From positions 124,001 through 188,000 of the forward strand of contig NZ_BMFY01000001.1 of assembly GCF_014639315.1 (NCBI RefSeq): a stretch of 64,000 nucleotides of DNA, given 5' to 3'. The stretch comes from Sediminivirga luteola (GTDB lineage Bacteria > Actinomycetota > Actinomycetes > Actinomycetales > Brevibacteriaceae). The first letter of the stretch is position 1. Every line of letters begins with the position of its first letter. The translations under genes and the position numbers were made by a program. Of this stretch, positions 50,650-58,557 are shown piece after piece. The notes below the pieces were generated by a model that was given only the letters and a program-made list of their open reading frames with translations, made no database searches and had not been told where the DNA came from.

Positions 50650-51924
50650 ATGAGCACCGATGTGAACGCGCTGATGTCCGCCATCGCGGACATCGGCACC
50701 GATCCGAAACGGGGCGGCTACAGCCGTCCGGTCTACTCGGACGCGGAGCTGACGCTGCGCGAGTGGTTCGTCGCCGAGGCGCAGGCACGACGGCTGGACG
50801 TCCGCACCGACCGCAACGGCATCATCTGGGCCTGGTGGGATCTGCCCCTGGCCGGTGGCGGTGTCGCGCCTCGCCAGGGCGCGCTCGTCACCGGCTCGCA
50901 TCTGGACTCCGTACCGGGCGGCGGTGCCTTCGACGGACCCCTCGGCGTGGCCTCCGCACTGGCGGCCGTGGACCTGCTCAAGCAGCGGGAGACGACGGGC
51001 GCGCTCAAACGCCGGCGCCCGCTGGCCATCAGCGTCTTCCCCGAGGAGGAAGGCTCCCGCTTCGGCGTCGCCTGCCTGGGCTCGCGTCTGCTCACCGGGG
51101 CCATCGCACCGGAGCGGGCGCTGAACCTCACCGACGCCGAGGGCATCACCTTCGGGGAGGCGATCCGGAAGAACGGCCTGGACCCGGCGCTGGTCGGCCA
51201 CGACCCGGACACGATGCGCCTCATCGGTGACTTCGTCGAACTGCACGTCGAGCAGGGAAGGGGCCTCAATACGCCCGGGTTCACTGCCCCGGACGGCGCT
51301 CAGCCGCCGGTCGCGGTGGGGTCCTCCATCCTGGGACACGGCCGCTGGCGGCTCAGCGTCCACGGCCAGGGCAACCACGCCGGGACCACGCTGATGACCG
51401 ACCGCGCCGATCCGATGGTCGCCGCCGCCCAGATCGTCCTGGCGGTCAAGCAGGCCGCCGCCGCGCGCGAGGGCGCTCGCGGGACCGTCGGCCGCGTCGA
51501 GCCGGTACCCGGCGGCACCAATGTCATCGCCTCCCGGGTGGACCTGTGGCTGGACGTACGTCATCCGGACGATGCGGTGACCGCGGCGCTCGTCGAGGAG
51601 ATCCACCGGCGCGCGCGGGAGCTCGCCGCTGCGGAGGGCTGCACCATGACCATGACGGAGGAGTCCTACTCCCGGACCGTGCATTTCACGCCCGATCTCA
51701 CCCGGGCACTCCAGGACGCGGTCCGCCGCGGCACGCCCCGGGCACCGGTCCTGGACACCGGCGCCGGGCACGATGCCGGGGTGCTGGCTTCGGCAGTGCC
51801 CTCCGGGATGCTCTTCGTGCGGAACCCGTCCGGCATCAGCCATTCGCCGGAGGAGCACGTGGAACCCTCGGACGCCGATGCCGGAGTGCTGGCGCTCGCG
51901 GACGCCCTGGAGGCGCTGCTGTGA
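50650..51924 (+). CDS. M20-family amidohydrolase (allantoate amidohydrolase/N-carbamoylase-like), probable final hut hydrolase
   Basis: 424 residues from ATG 50650 (GAGGAG 6 bases upstream). Metal ligands of the AAH/HyuC group are present: 'GSHLDSVPGGGAFDG' (His, Asp), 'FPEEEGSRFG' (Glu), 'ELHVEQG' (His) and 'ISHSPEEHV' (His). The family hydrolyses N-carbamoyl, allantoyl or formyl amides. No hutG-type deformylase is in the cluster, and hutF next door makes N-formylglutamate, so this enzyme probably releases formate and glutamate (inference). The stop overlaps the hutF GTG. Confidence 0.85.
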   Translation: MSTDVNALMSAIADIGTDPKRGGYSRPVYSDAELTLREWFVAEAQARRLDVRTDRNGIIWAWWDLPLAGGGVAPRQGALVTGSHLDSVPGGGAFDGPLGVASALAAVDLLKQRETTGALKRRRPLAISVFPEEEGSRFGVACLGSRLLTGAIAPERALNLTDAEGITFGEAIRKNGLDPALVGHDPDTMRLIGDFVELHVEQGRGLNTPGFTAPDGAQPPVAVGSSILGHGRWRLSVHGQGNHAGTTLMTDRADPMVAAAQIVLAVKQAAAAREGARGTVGRVEPVPGGTNVIASRVDLWLDVRHPDDAVTAALVEEIHRRARELAAAEGCTMTMTEESYSRTVHFTPDLTRALQDAVRRGTPRAPVLDTGAGHDAGVLASAVPSGMLFVRNPSGISHSPEEHVEPSDADAGVLALADALEALL

Positions 51925-53204
51925 CCGGCGATGGCGGCCTCATCCGGGTGCCCGCCCCGGTCAACGCCCATTCGCACGCATTCCACCGGATCCTGCGCGG
52001 CCGGACCCACGCCGCGGCAGTCCCCGGCACAGGTCTCGCCGGCACCGGCGGATCCGGCAGGTCGACGTCGGGCGCCGGGGACTTCTGGGTCTGGCGGGAG
52101 CAGATGTACGACGCCGCGGCGGCCCTGACCCCCGAGGAGTACGAGAAGCTCGCCACCGCCGTGTTCGCGGAAATGGTCGTGACCGGATTCAGCGCCGTCG
52201 GCGAGTTCCACTACCTGCACCACCGCCCGGGCGGGCAGCCGTACCCCGGTCACGATATGGAGCGTGCTCTGGCCCGCGCAGCCGTCGCCGCGGGCATCCG
52301 GCTCACCCTGCTGGACACCTGCTACCTCAGCGGCGGGCTGGACTCCAGGGGCGCGCGCCTGCCGCTGAACGATACCCAGCGGCGATTCTCCGACCGCGAT
52401 GCGGACGGCTGGATCACCCGCTGGGAGAGCCTGGTCGCCGCCCTGGCGGAGGAGGACGGCGGCAGCGGGCTGGTCACCCTCGGTGCTGCGTTCCACTCGT
52501 TGCGCGCGGTTCCCGAGGAAGCGCTGGAGCCGCTGGCGGCCTGGGCGCGTGAACACCCGGAGGAGCCGCTGCACATCCACCTGTCCGAGCAGCCGGCGGA
52601 GAACACCGCCGTCGAGGCGGCCTACGGGACCTCGCCCACTGGGCTCCTGGCCCGTCACGGGCTGCTCGGCCCGCGGCTCTCGGCGGTGCACGCCACGCAC
52701 CTGAGCCCGGAGGACATCCGGTTGCTGGGTGAACACGGCGTCACCGTCGTCATGTGCCCCACCACGGAGGCGGACCTGGCCGACGGGATCGGCCCCGCCC
52801 GCGAACTCGCCGACGCCGGGGCCGTCATTGCCCTGGGCACGGATCAGCACGCCGTCGTCGACCCCTATCTGGAGATGCGCGCGCTCGAGCATGGCGAACG
52901 CCTGCGCAGCGGCACTCGCGGCCGGTTCAGTCCCGACGAGATCGGCGCCGCCGCGCGCGCAGGCGGGCTGCGCAGCCTCGGCCTGCCCGAGAACGACGAC
53001 CATATCCTCGTCGGCACCGGTTCCCTGCGCACCGCGGGAAGCCGGCCGGAGCAGCTGCCGCTGACCGCGACGGCCGCGGACGTCGTCTCCGTCGTCATCA
53101 ACGGCACCGAGGTGGCCCGGGACGGCGTGCACACCCGCCTGGGTCCGCCGGCAGAGCTGTACCGTGAGGTCCTCTCCAGCGGCGGCGCGGCATCCGGGAT
53201 CTAG
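51921..53204 (+). CDS. hutF: Formimidoylglutamate deiminase
   Basis: 427 residues from GTG 51921, overlapping the previous stop (GTGA). Amidohydrolase-superfamily enzyme that turns N-formimidoyl-L-glutamate into N-formyl-L-glutamate and ammonia. 'PVNAHSHAFHRILRGRTH' is the metal HxH with family-specific context; 'PLHIHLSEQPAENTAVEAAYG' gives further His/Glu positions, 'HATHLSPEDIRLL' a third His, and 'ALGTDQHAVVDPYLEMRALE' the catalytic Asp region. Together with HutI it defines the five-step deiminase branch of histidine breakdown. Confidence 0.93.
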   Translation: MTGDGGLIRVPAPVNAHSHAFHRILRGRTHAAAVPGTGLAGTGGSGRSTSGAGDFWVWREQMYDAAAALTPEEYEKLATAVFAEMVVTGFSAVGEFHYLHHRPGGQPYPGHDMERALARAAVAAGIRLTLLDTCYLSGGLDSRGARLPLNDTQRRFSDRDADGWITRWESLVAALAEEDGGSGLVTLGAAFHSLRAVPEEALEPLAAWAREHPEEPLHIHLSEQPAENTAVEAAYGTSPTGLLARHGLLGPRLSAVHATHLSPEDIRLLGEHGVTVVMCPTTEADLADGIGPARELADAGAVIALGTDQHAVVDPYLEMRALEHGERLRSGTRGRFSPDEIGAAARAGGLRSLGLPENDDHILVGTGSLRTAGSRPEQLPLTATAADVVSVVINGTEVARDGVHTRLGPPAELYREVLSSGGAASGI

Positions 53205-53265
53205 ACACTGCCGCACCTGTGGCCACCGCCCGCTGATCAGCGCCCGAAGGAAGGAGACACGGCCC

Positions 53266-54453
53266 GTGTCCACTCTCATCACCGGCATCGCCGAGCTGAC
53301 CACACAGGACCCTGAGCGGCGTGTGCTGCACGACGCCGCGATCATCGTCGACGGTGACCGCATCGCCTGGCTCGGGTCCGCGGCCAAGGCCCCGGCCGCG
53401 GACGAACGCGTGGACGCCGGAGGCCGCGCGATGCTGCCCGGCTGGGTCGATTCGCACACCCATATGGTCTTCGCCGGGGACCGCAGCGCCGAGTTCGAGG
53501 CGCGGATGGCGGGACAGTCCTATGCGGCCGGCGGCATCAACGTGACCACCCGCGCCACCCGCGAGGCCGGGGATGAACAGCTCGCCGCACTGCTGCGAGC
53601 GCGCATCGCCGAGGCCGTGCGCGGTGGCACCACCTATCTGGAGACCAAGACCGGGTACGGACTGGATGTGGCGGAAGAGGCGCGCCACGCCAGGATCGCC
53701 GCCGGTGAGGTGGACGCGGTGACGTTCCTGGGAGCGCATCTGGTTCCGGCGGGCGCCGATGCGGGGGAATACACGGACCTGGTCTGCGGGCCGATGCTCG
53801 CGGCCGTGCGGCCCTACGCGCAGTGGGCGGACGTGTTCTGCGAGCGCGGAGCGTTCGATGAGGAACAGTCCCGGCGGGTGCTGCTGGCCTGCCGTGAGGC
53901 GGGCTTGGGATTGCGCGTGCACGGCAATCAGCTCGGTCCCGGTCCGGGCGTGCGGATCGCTGTGGAGGTGGCAGCCGCCAGCGTGGACCATGTGAACCAT
54001 CTTGAGCAGGCCGATGTCGATGCCCTCGCCGGGAGCTGGACGGGCTGGGACCGGGACTCGGCGGAGGGGGAACCGGGCACGGTGGCGACGTGCCTGCCTG
54101 CCTGCGATCTGTCCACCCGGGAACCTCTGGCGCCGGGCCGGCTGCTGCTGGACGCCGGCGTCGAGGTCGCACTGGCCTCCAACTGCAACCCCGGCACCAG
54201 CTACACCACCTCGATGAACTTCTGCGTGGGCACCGCCGTGCTGCAGATGGGCCTGAGCCTGGATGAGGCCGTCCGCGCCGGCACCTACGGTGGTGCCCTG
54301 GCCTTGCGTGCCCAGGACGAGGTGGGGTCCATCGAGGTCGGCAAGCGCGCCGATCTGCATCTGCTGCAGGCCCCAGCGGCGATCCACCTCGCCTACCGGC
54401 CGGGCATGCCCCTGACCCATGCCGTCTGGAGGGCGGGAAAGCGCATCGTCTGA
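53266..54453 (+). CDS. hutI: Imidazolonepropionase
   Basis: 395 residues from GTG 53266, with GAAGGAAGGAG about 9 bases upstream. Opens the imidazolone ring to formimidoylglutamate. Motifs: 'LPGWVDSHTHMVFAGDRSAEFEARMAG' (metal HTH, about residue 66), 'YLETKTGYGLDVAEE', 'LRVHGNQLGPGPGVRIAVEVAAASVDHVNHL' (His ligand) and 'ALASNCNPGTSYTTSMNF' (Asp replaced by Asn-Cys-Asn, the HutI form). Last gene of the rightward hut operon, 61 bases after hutF. Confidence 0.95.
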   Translation: MSTLITGIAELTTQDPERRVLHDAAIIVDGDRIAWLGSAAKAPAADERVDAGGRAMLPGWVDSHTHMVFAGDRSAEFEARMAGQSYAAGGINVTTRATREAGDEQLAALLRARIAEAVRGGTTYLETKTGYGLDVAEEARHARIAAGEVDAVTFLGAHLVPAGADAGEYTDLVCGPMLAAVRPYAQWADVFCERGAFDEEQSRRVLLACREAGLGLRVHGNQLGPGPGVRIAVEVAAASVDHVNHLEQADVDALAGSWTGWDRDSAEGEPGTVATCLPACDLSTREPLAPGRLLLDAGVEVALASNCNPGTSYTTSMNFCVGTAVLQMGLSLDEAVRAGTYGGALALRAQDEVGSIEVGKRADLHLLQAPAAIHLAYRPGMPLTHAVWRAGKRIV

Positions 54454-54519
54454 ATCCTCCCGGGGCGTTCGTATACCGTTCTGCCGCCTGCGGTATGTCA
54501 TCGCTGCCCGGGCGGGGAG

Positions 54520-54551
54520 GCTGACGACGTACGGGCGCAGGGAGGTCGTAA
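54520..54551. repeat. Intergenic repeat related to 63409-63440
   Basis: 32 bases that match the right arm of the inverted repeat at 63363-63440 in 23 positions, including an unbroken GTACGGGCGC. Located between hutI and the ATPase gene. Function unknown; a small dispersed palindromic element is possible. Confidence 0.4.
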
Positions 54552-54592
54552 GGACGACATCAGCGGGACGGTCTGCGCCCGGGCTGCCCGGA

Positions 54593-55363
54593 TCAGTCCA
54601 GCAGGTGCCGCAGGTAGCGTTCGGGCGCCGCGAGGTAGTTGCGGTGCTGCTGCACCAGTTCCAGATCCTCCCAGGTGGTCTCGCGGATGCCCCATTCCCC
54701 GAGTTCGAGGATCGTCGCGCCCGGCAGTGAGGCGAGCATCGGCGAGTGCGTCGCGCAGATGACCTGGGTGCCGCGCGAGCGCATCCGGTCCAGCCCGGCG
54801 AGCCAGCGCAGGCAGGAGGAGAAGGACAGTCCCGCTTCCGGCTCGTCCAGGCAGGCCAGACCGGTGACGAACTGGTGGTGGTCGAGCTTGTCGTCGAGCA
54901 GGGCGTTGAACGATTCGCCGTGACTGAGCCGGTGCAGTTCCGGCCCCGGTCCGCCGAGGTCCTCCAGATAGGTGTAGTAGCCGTGCATGGTCTCGGCCCG
55001 GAGGAAGAAGCCCCACCGGTGCGCGGCAGGGCTGCGTTCGATCCACAGCCAGCTGCCCAGCGGTGATTCGGTGCGCCGGGTGGTGGTGCCGCCGTTGATG
55101 CTGCCACCCTCCGGCGGCAAGCCGAAGGCCTCGGCCACGCCCTCGATGAGAGTGGACTTCCCCGAACCGTTCTCACCGACCAGGAACGTCACGCCGGGCC
55201 GGAACTCCCAGCCGCCGTCGCGTGCGGTCTCGATGAACTGCGCGATGGCCGGGATCGAGAACAGCCATTTGCCATCACCGCGACCACCACCGCCACCGCC
55301 GTTCCGGTACATGTGCACGCGACGGATGGGACGGTCGTCGCTCAGCCAGTCGTCCTCGTTCAT
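54593..55363 (-). CDS. AAA-family ATPase (ABC-type, SMC/AAA_21-like)
   Basis: 256 residues. Walker A 'FLVGENGSGKSTLIEGVAEAFG' (about residue 60-80), signature-like 'LSHGESFNALL', Walker B 'LACLDEPEAGLSFSSCL' and H-loop 'VICATHSPMLASLPGA'. This is the compact ABC ATPase type often annotated as AAA_21, related to RecF/SMC heads but without a coiled coil. There is no membrane partner, so it is not a transporter. A polyglycine stretch ('NGGGGGGRGDG') lies near the N-terminus. Function unknown; DNA or RNA handling or phage defence are possibilities without local support. Confidence 0.82.
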   Translation of the reverse strand: MNEDDWLSDDRPIRRVHMYRNGGGGGGRGDGKWLFSIPAIAQFIETARDGGWEFRPGVTFLVGENGSGKSTLIEGVAEAFGLPPEGGSINGGTTTRRTESPLGSWLWIERSPAAHRWGFFLRAETMHGYYTYLEDLGGPGPELHRLSHGESFNALLDDKLDHHQFVTGLACLDEPEAGLSFSSCLRWLAGLDRMRSRGTQVICATHSPMLASLPGATILELGEWGIRETTWEDLELVQQHRNYLAAPERYLRHLLD

Positions 55364-55451
55364 CGCCGCAGAGTCTAGCCGTGCCCCCTGACAGCGTCAG
55401 TGACGTGTTTCCGGCGGGCGGGTGAACGGATGCGTGCGTGGCCGGTGCGGC

Positions 55452-55796
55452 TCATCCGATGGTGAGCCTGGTGATCCTTCCGTCCTCATCGAGATCGAAG
55501 GCGTAGGTCAGATCGGCCACGCCTCCGGGGAAGTTCCCCTCGATCCGCACCGCCGCCCTTCCCGGCTGGTAGCCGATGAGCGTGGACGTGTAGTCGAAGG
55601 CGGTGGAGGCCTCGGCCAGCCAGGAGGCGATGGCCGCCCGGCCGCTGTGGGTGCGGCCGTCGTCCTGCACCACGGCCCCAGCAGTGAAGCCCGCTAGCAG
55701 TTCGGGATCCGGCGCGCCGGAACCGTGCTCGATCACGCGGAGCACCGCTGCGGGCACCTGCTGGCGGAGCTGGTCGGAGGCGGAACCGGTCGTCAT
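55452..55796 (-). CDS. NTF2/SnoaL-like protein
   Basis: 114 residues from ATG 55796, with GGAG about 7 bases upstream; a longer start at 55835 adds 13 residues. It has the SnoaL pattern: N-terminal helix ('QQVPAAVLRVIEHGSGAPDPELLAGFTAGAVVQDDGRTHSGRAAIASWLAEAS'), then strands ending 'VADLTYAFDLDEDGRITRLTIG'. Probably a small-molecule binding or isomerase-type fold. Divergent from the HxlR gene, with palindromes in between, so likely HxlR-regulated. Confidence 0.75.
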   Translation of the reverse strand: MTTGSASDQLRQQVPAAVLRVIEHGSGAPDPELLAGFTAGAVVQDDGRTHSGRAAIASWLAEASTAFDYTSTLIGYQPGRAAVRIEGNFPGGVADLTYAFDLDEDGRITRLTIG

Positions 55797-55836
55797 GGGC
55801 GTGCTCCATTCATGAGGGATATTCATCTCGGCCACT

Positions 55837-55881
55837 AGTGACTTCTAAAATCGAAGTAACTCGTTACTGCTACTTTAGCAG
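55837..55881. promoter_or_regulatory. HxlR operator region
   Basis: Three nested symmetries in an AT-rich divergent promoter: AGTAACTCGTTACT (55855-55868, perfect 14-base palindrome), CTGCTACTTTAGCAG (55867-55881) and an imperfect 9-base-arm repeat at 55837-55861. The AGTAAC-GTTACT core resembles sites of HxlR-family regulators. Confidence 0.65.
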
Positions 55882-55944
55882 CGAGTGAGGATGCCAAGAA
55901 CCGTCGGCCGCGATTCCGCCGGTGAGGAGCGACGAGGAGAGCTG

Positions 55945-56454
55945 ATGGGTGCACGGGTGAGGCTGGAGGACCGGGAATGCCCGCTCTCGGCGACCATGGG
56001 ATACGTGGGGGAGTGGTGGACCATTCTGATCCTCCACGACTGCTTCGACGGGTTTTCCCGTTTCGACGAGTTCCAGGCGAACATCGGCTTGTCCTCGAGC
56101 ATGCTCACGGCGCGGCTGAAGGAACTGGTCGCACGAGGGGTCCTCGACAAGCGGCTGTACCAGGAGCGGCCGCCGCGCTACGAGTATGTGCTGACCGAGT
56201 TCGGGCGGTCGCTACGGCCGGTTCTCGTCGCCATGGCGGCATGGCGCAACGCCCAGCTCGCGCCGGAACAGCGCGCCATGGTGCTGATGGATGAGGAGAC
56301 CGGCCGCGAGGTGGAGCCCCTCGTCGTCGACCCGGCTTCCGGGGCGGAGGTGAGCCAGGCCCGTTTCGTCTACGCCGCGGGGCCGGCCGCGGGCCCGGAG
56401 ATGATTGCCCGCTATGCCGGCCGCCGGGCGCGGGCCTCGTCCGGCACGAGCTGA
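55945..56454 (+). CDS. HxlR-family transcriptional regulator
   Basis: 169 residues from ATG 55945 (GAGGAGAG upstream). Starts with the family's 'CPLSATMGYVGEWWTILILHDCFDGFSRFDEFQANIGLSSSMLTARLKELVARGVL', a winged helix with the conserved redox-type Cys near residue 12. The C-terminal 60 residues form an extra domain with 'YEYVLTEFGRSLRPVLVAMAAW'. HxlR proteins sense formaldehyde, quinones or electrophiles. It should control itself and the divergent NTF2-like gene. Confidence 0.9.
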   Translation: MGARVRLEDRECPLSATMGYVGEWWTILILHDCFDGFSRFDEFQANIGLSSSMLTARLKELVARGVLDKRLYQERPPRYEYVLTEFGRSLRPVLVAMAAWRNAQLAPEQRAMVLMDEETGREVEPLVVDPASGAEVSQARFVYAAGPAAGPEMIARYAGRRARASSGTS

Positions 56455-56524
56455 GGCGTTTCCGGGCGTCCCGGCCGAGGGGCGTATCCCCGTGATGCCG
56501 GCCGGTGATGGCGCCGTGCCTCAG

Positions 56525-56544
56525 AGGAGACAGTACCGTCTCCT
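56525..56544. repeat. Near-perfect palindrome without a matching regulator
   Basis: AGGAGACAGTACCGTCTCCT: 7-base perfect arms around AGTACC, in the 176-base gap between hxlR and the aminotransferase gene. It resembles a TetR-type operator, or it could be a small hairpin terminator for hxlR. Confidence 0.4.
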
Positions 56545-56618
56545 AGGGGAAAGAAGCGTGCGCGGCGTGCTGCAGAAGGGTATTTCATCGCGTAGCGGGG
56601 AGATGCGCGCGCTACGGC

Positions 56619-56624
56619 TACAGT
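56619..56624 (+). promoter_or_regulatory. -10 hexamer of leaderless aminotransferase gene
   Basis: TACAGT ends 6 bases before ATG 56631. Confidence 0.45.
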
Positions 56625-56630
56625 GGTGCC

Positions 56631-57662
56631 ATGCGTGAGGCATTCGGAGCCGTTTTCGACGTCGATGCGGGATACCTGGACACCCCCAGCGTGGGACTGC
56701 CGCCGGTCCGGACCGCGGAGGCGGTGGAGGAATCGATCCGCCGATGGCGTCGCGGCGCCGACCGCGCGCCCGACTTCGACGCGGCTGTGGAGACCTCCCG
56801 CGAAGCCTTCGGTCAGATCATCGGCGTGCCCGCGGACCGCGTCGCGGTGGGGTCCTCGGCCGCGCAGCTGATCTCCGCCGTCGCCGCGGGAGTCCCCGCC
56901 GGCGCCACTGTGCTGGCGGCCCAGGGCGAGTTCACCTCGGTGACCTTTCCCTTCGCCGCGCGCCCGGACGTGACGGTGCACGAGGTGCCCTTCGCCGAGC
57001 TTCCCGCTCACGTCCCGGGGCACGATCTGGTGGCGGTAGCCGTCGTGCAGTCCGCCGATGGCGCCGTGGCGGACCTGGATGCGCTGCGCGAGGCCGCCGA
57101 CCGGTCAGGGGTCCCCGTCCTGCTGGACGTCACGCAGGCCGCCGGCTGGCTGCCGCTGCAGCTGGACTGGGCCGACTGGGTGGTCGGCGCCGGATACAAG
57201 TGGCTGCTGGCCCCGCGCGGATGCGCCTGGCTGGCCGTCCATCCCCGTGCCCACGAGCGCACCGTCCCGGTGGCCGCGAACTGGTACGCCGGGGAAGACC
57301 GTTGGAGCAGCGTCTACGGGCTGCCGCTCCGGCTGGCCCAGGACGCCCGGGCGTTCGATCTCTCCCCGGCCTGGTACGCCTTCGTCGGCGCGGCGGAGTC
57401 ACTGCCGTATCTGGCCGCGCTCGATGCCGAGGCGGTCCGGGCCCACTGCGCCGGCCTCGCCGATGATCTCCTCGGCCGCCTCGGGCTTCCTCCGCGCGGC
57501 AGCGCCATCGTCTCGCTTGACATCGAGGGTGCCGCCGAGCGGCTCGCCGATGCCGGGGTGCGGGCGGCGGTGCGCGCCGGCAGGGCACGCCTCGGCTTTC
57601 ACCTGTGCAACACGGACGAGGATGTCGCGATGGTCGCCGGGGTGCTCGGTGCGCCGCGCTGA
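56631..57662 (+). CDS. Class V aminotransferase-family PLP enzyme
   Basis: 343 residues. 'GYLDTPSVGLPP' and 'AVGSSAAQLISAVAAGVPAGATVL' are the N-terminal segments, 'VPVLLDVTQAAGWLPLQLDWADWVVGAGYKWLLAPRG' contains the cofactor Asp/Gln and the PLP lysine (about 188). It belongs to the NifS/CsdA-like superfamily, but the active-site Cys loop of cysteine desulfurases is not visible and no Fe-S genes are nearby. An aminotransferase or lyase acting on an unknown amino acid is likely. Apparently leaderless, as a TACAGT hexamer lies 6 bases before the ATG. Confidence 0.85.
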   Translation: MREAFGAVFDVDAGYLDTPSVGLPPVRTAEAVEESIRRWRRGADRAPDFDAAVETSREAFGQIIGVPADRVAVGSSAAQLISAVAAGVPAGATVLAAQGEFTSVTFPFAARPDVTVHEVPFAELPAHVPGHDLVAVAVVQSADGAVADLDALREAADRSGVPVLLDVTQAAGWLPLQLDWADWVVGAGYKWLLAPRGCAWLAVHPRAHERTVPVAANWYAGEDRWSSVYGLPLRLAQDARAFDLSPAWYAFVGAAESLPYLAALDAEAVRAHCAGLADDLLGRLGLPPRGSAIVSLDIEGAAERLADAGVRAAVRAGRARLGFHLCNTDEDVAMVAGVLGAPR

Positions 57663-57740
57663 GGAGCGCCGCCGGCATCAGGGCTGCGGAAATCACAGGA
57701 CCGCCGAGGCACAGCAATCACGGTGCCGCTGAACTCCAGC

Positions 57741-58187
57741 TCAGAGCAGCGCGCTCACGCCGTCGCGGATCCGCTGCAGGCTCACCGTCCCCGGGCACGC
57801 GGTGGGAACGACGGAGCTGTGCGGGATGATCTGAGTTTGCGGATCGAGACCGTAGTCGGCGCAGATCCGCGCGCACAGCTCGATCGAGGTGTCATAGGTG
57901 AAGGCGTCCGGGGCGCGGTCGGCGTCGGCGGAGTGCTCGATGCCGATGCCGCGCAGGTTCATCGACCAGTTCCCGGCGTGCCAGGCCGTGTTCATCTCGC
58001 TCACGTACTGGTGCAGGGCCCCTTCGCCGATGCCGTAGTGGGCGCTCACGCCGGAGGCCGGATCGGCGAAGGTCGCGTCGGCCGCGGCGAGCGTGCCGAC
58101 GATGTAGTGGATGACGATGCGGTCCACGACGGTGCCCTCGCGCCCGCCTGTGTAGTTCTCGGTGTACTTCCACACGGGGGTCGGCAT
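57741..58187 (-). pseudogene. N-acetylmuramoyl-L-alanine amidase catalytic part, separated from its signal by a frameshift
   Basis: 148 residues of the Amidase_2/PGRP family, which cuts the bond between N-acetylmuramic acid and L-alanine in peptidoglycan. Zinc-site and catalytic motifs are intact: 'VDRIVIHYIVGT' (His), 'WHAGNWSMNLRGIGIEHSAD' and 'IIPHSSVVPTACPG' (His, Cys). Immediately upstream in another frame lies a Tat-type signal ORF. Removing one G from the five-G run of the coding strand (58197-58201) fuses the two as '...LGKGHEPMPTPVWKY'. So this is probably one secreted amidase gene broken by a homopolymer change, or a sequencing error. If read alone it would be a cytosolic protein. 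Confidence 0.75.
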
Positions 58188-58191
58188 CGGC

Positions 58192-58401
58192 TCATGCCCC
58201 CTTGCCCAGCGGGCAGCCGAGGCGATTGCCCGGGTTCGCCTGCAGGCCCTTCAGGTCGTATTCGGTCTCCAGTCCGCGCGCCCCGGGACGGGCGGCAATG
58301 CGGTCGGCTGCGGTGCTCGCAGACGCCATGAACACGGTGCCCCCGGCTGCGACGGCAGTGCCGGCGCTGAGGGCTATCAGGCTGCGCCTCGTAATGTCCA
58401 T
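58192..58401 (-). pseudogene. Tat signal peptide part of the frameshifted amidase
   Basis: 69 residues beginning 'MDITRRSLIALSAGTAVAAGG', with a twin-arginine (TRRSL) motif and hydrophobic core, then 'AARPGARGLETEYDLKGLQ' and a TGA just after the five-G run. It makes sense only as the export signal and linker of the adjacent amidase, whose ATG follows within 5 bases in a different frame. Alone it would yield a short exported peptide. Confidence 0.7.
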
Positions 58402-58557
58402 GCATCCATCGTTATGGTTCCGTGACCACAGCGTCAATGGGCCCTCGGGCCCAAATGGTCACAGCCTGACTTGCCTCTTCGGCGCGCTCGGAGCCGGCGC
58501 CGGCCCGTGTGGAACAGCGGTTCAGAGCAGAGACCCGGTCTCAGGCGGAGGCGGGGC

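Noticed and set aside
48866-50788. Long minus-strand open frame opposite hutU
   Set aside because: Shadow of the urocanase gene; no family motif or ribosome site.
54593-55363. Phage-defence ATPase system
   Set aside because: The ATPase is alone; no nuclease, toxin or other defence partner lies next to it.
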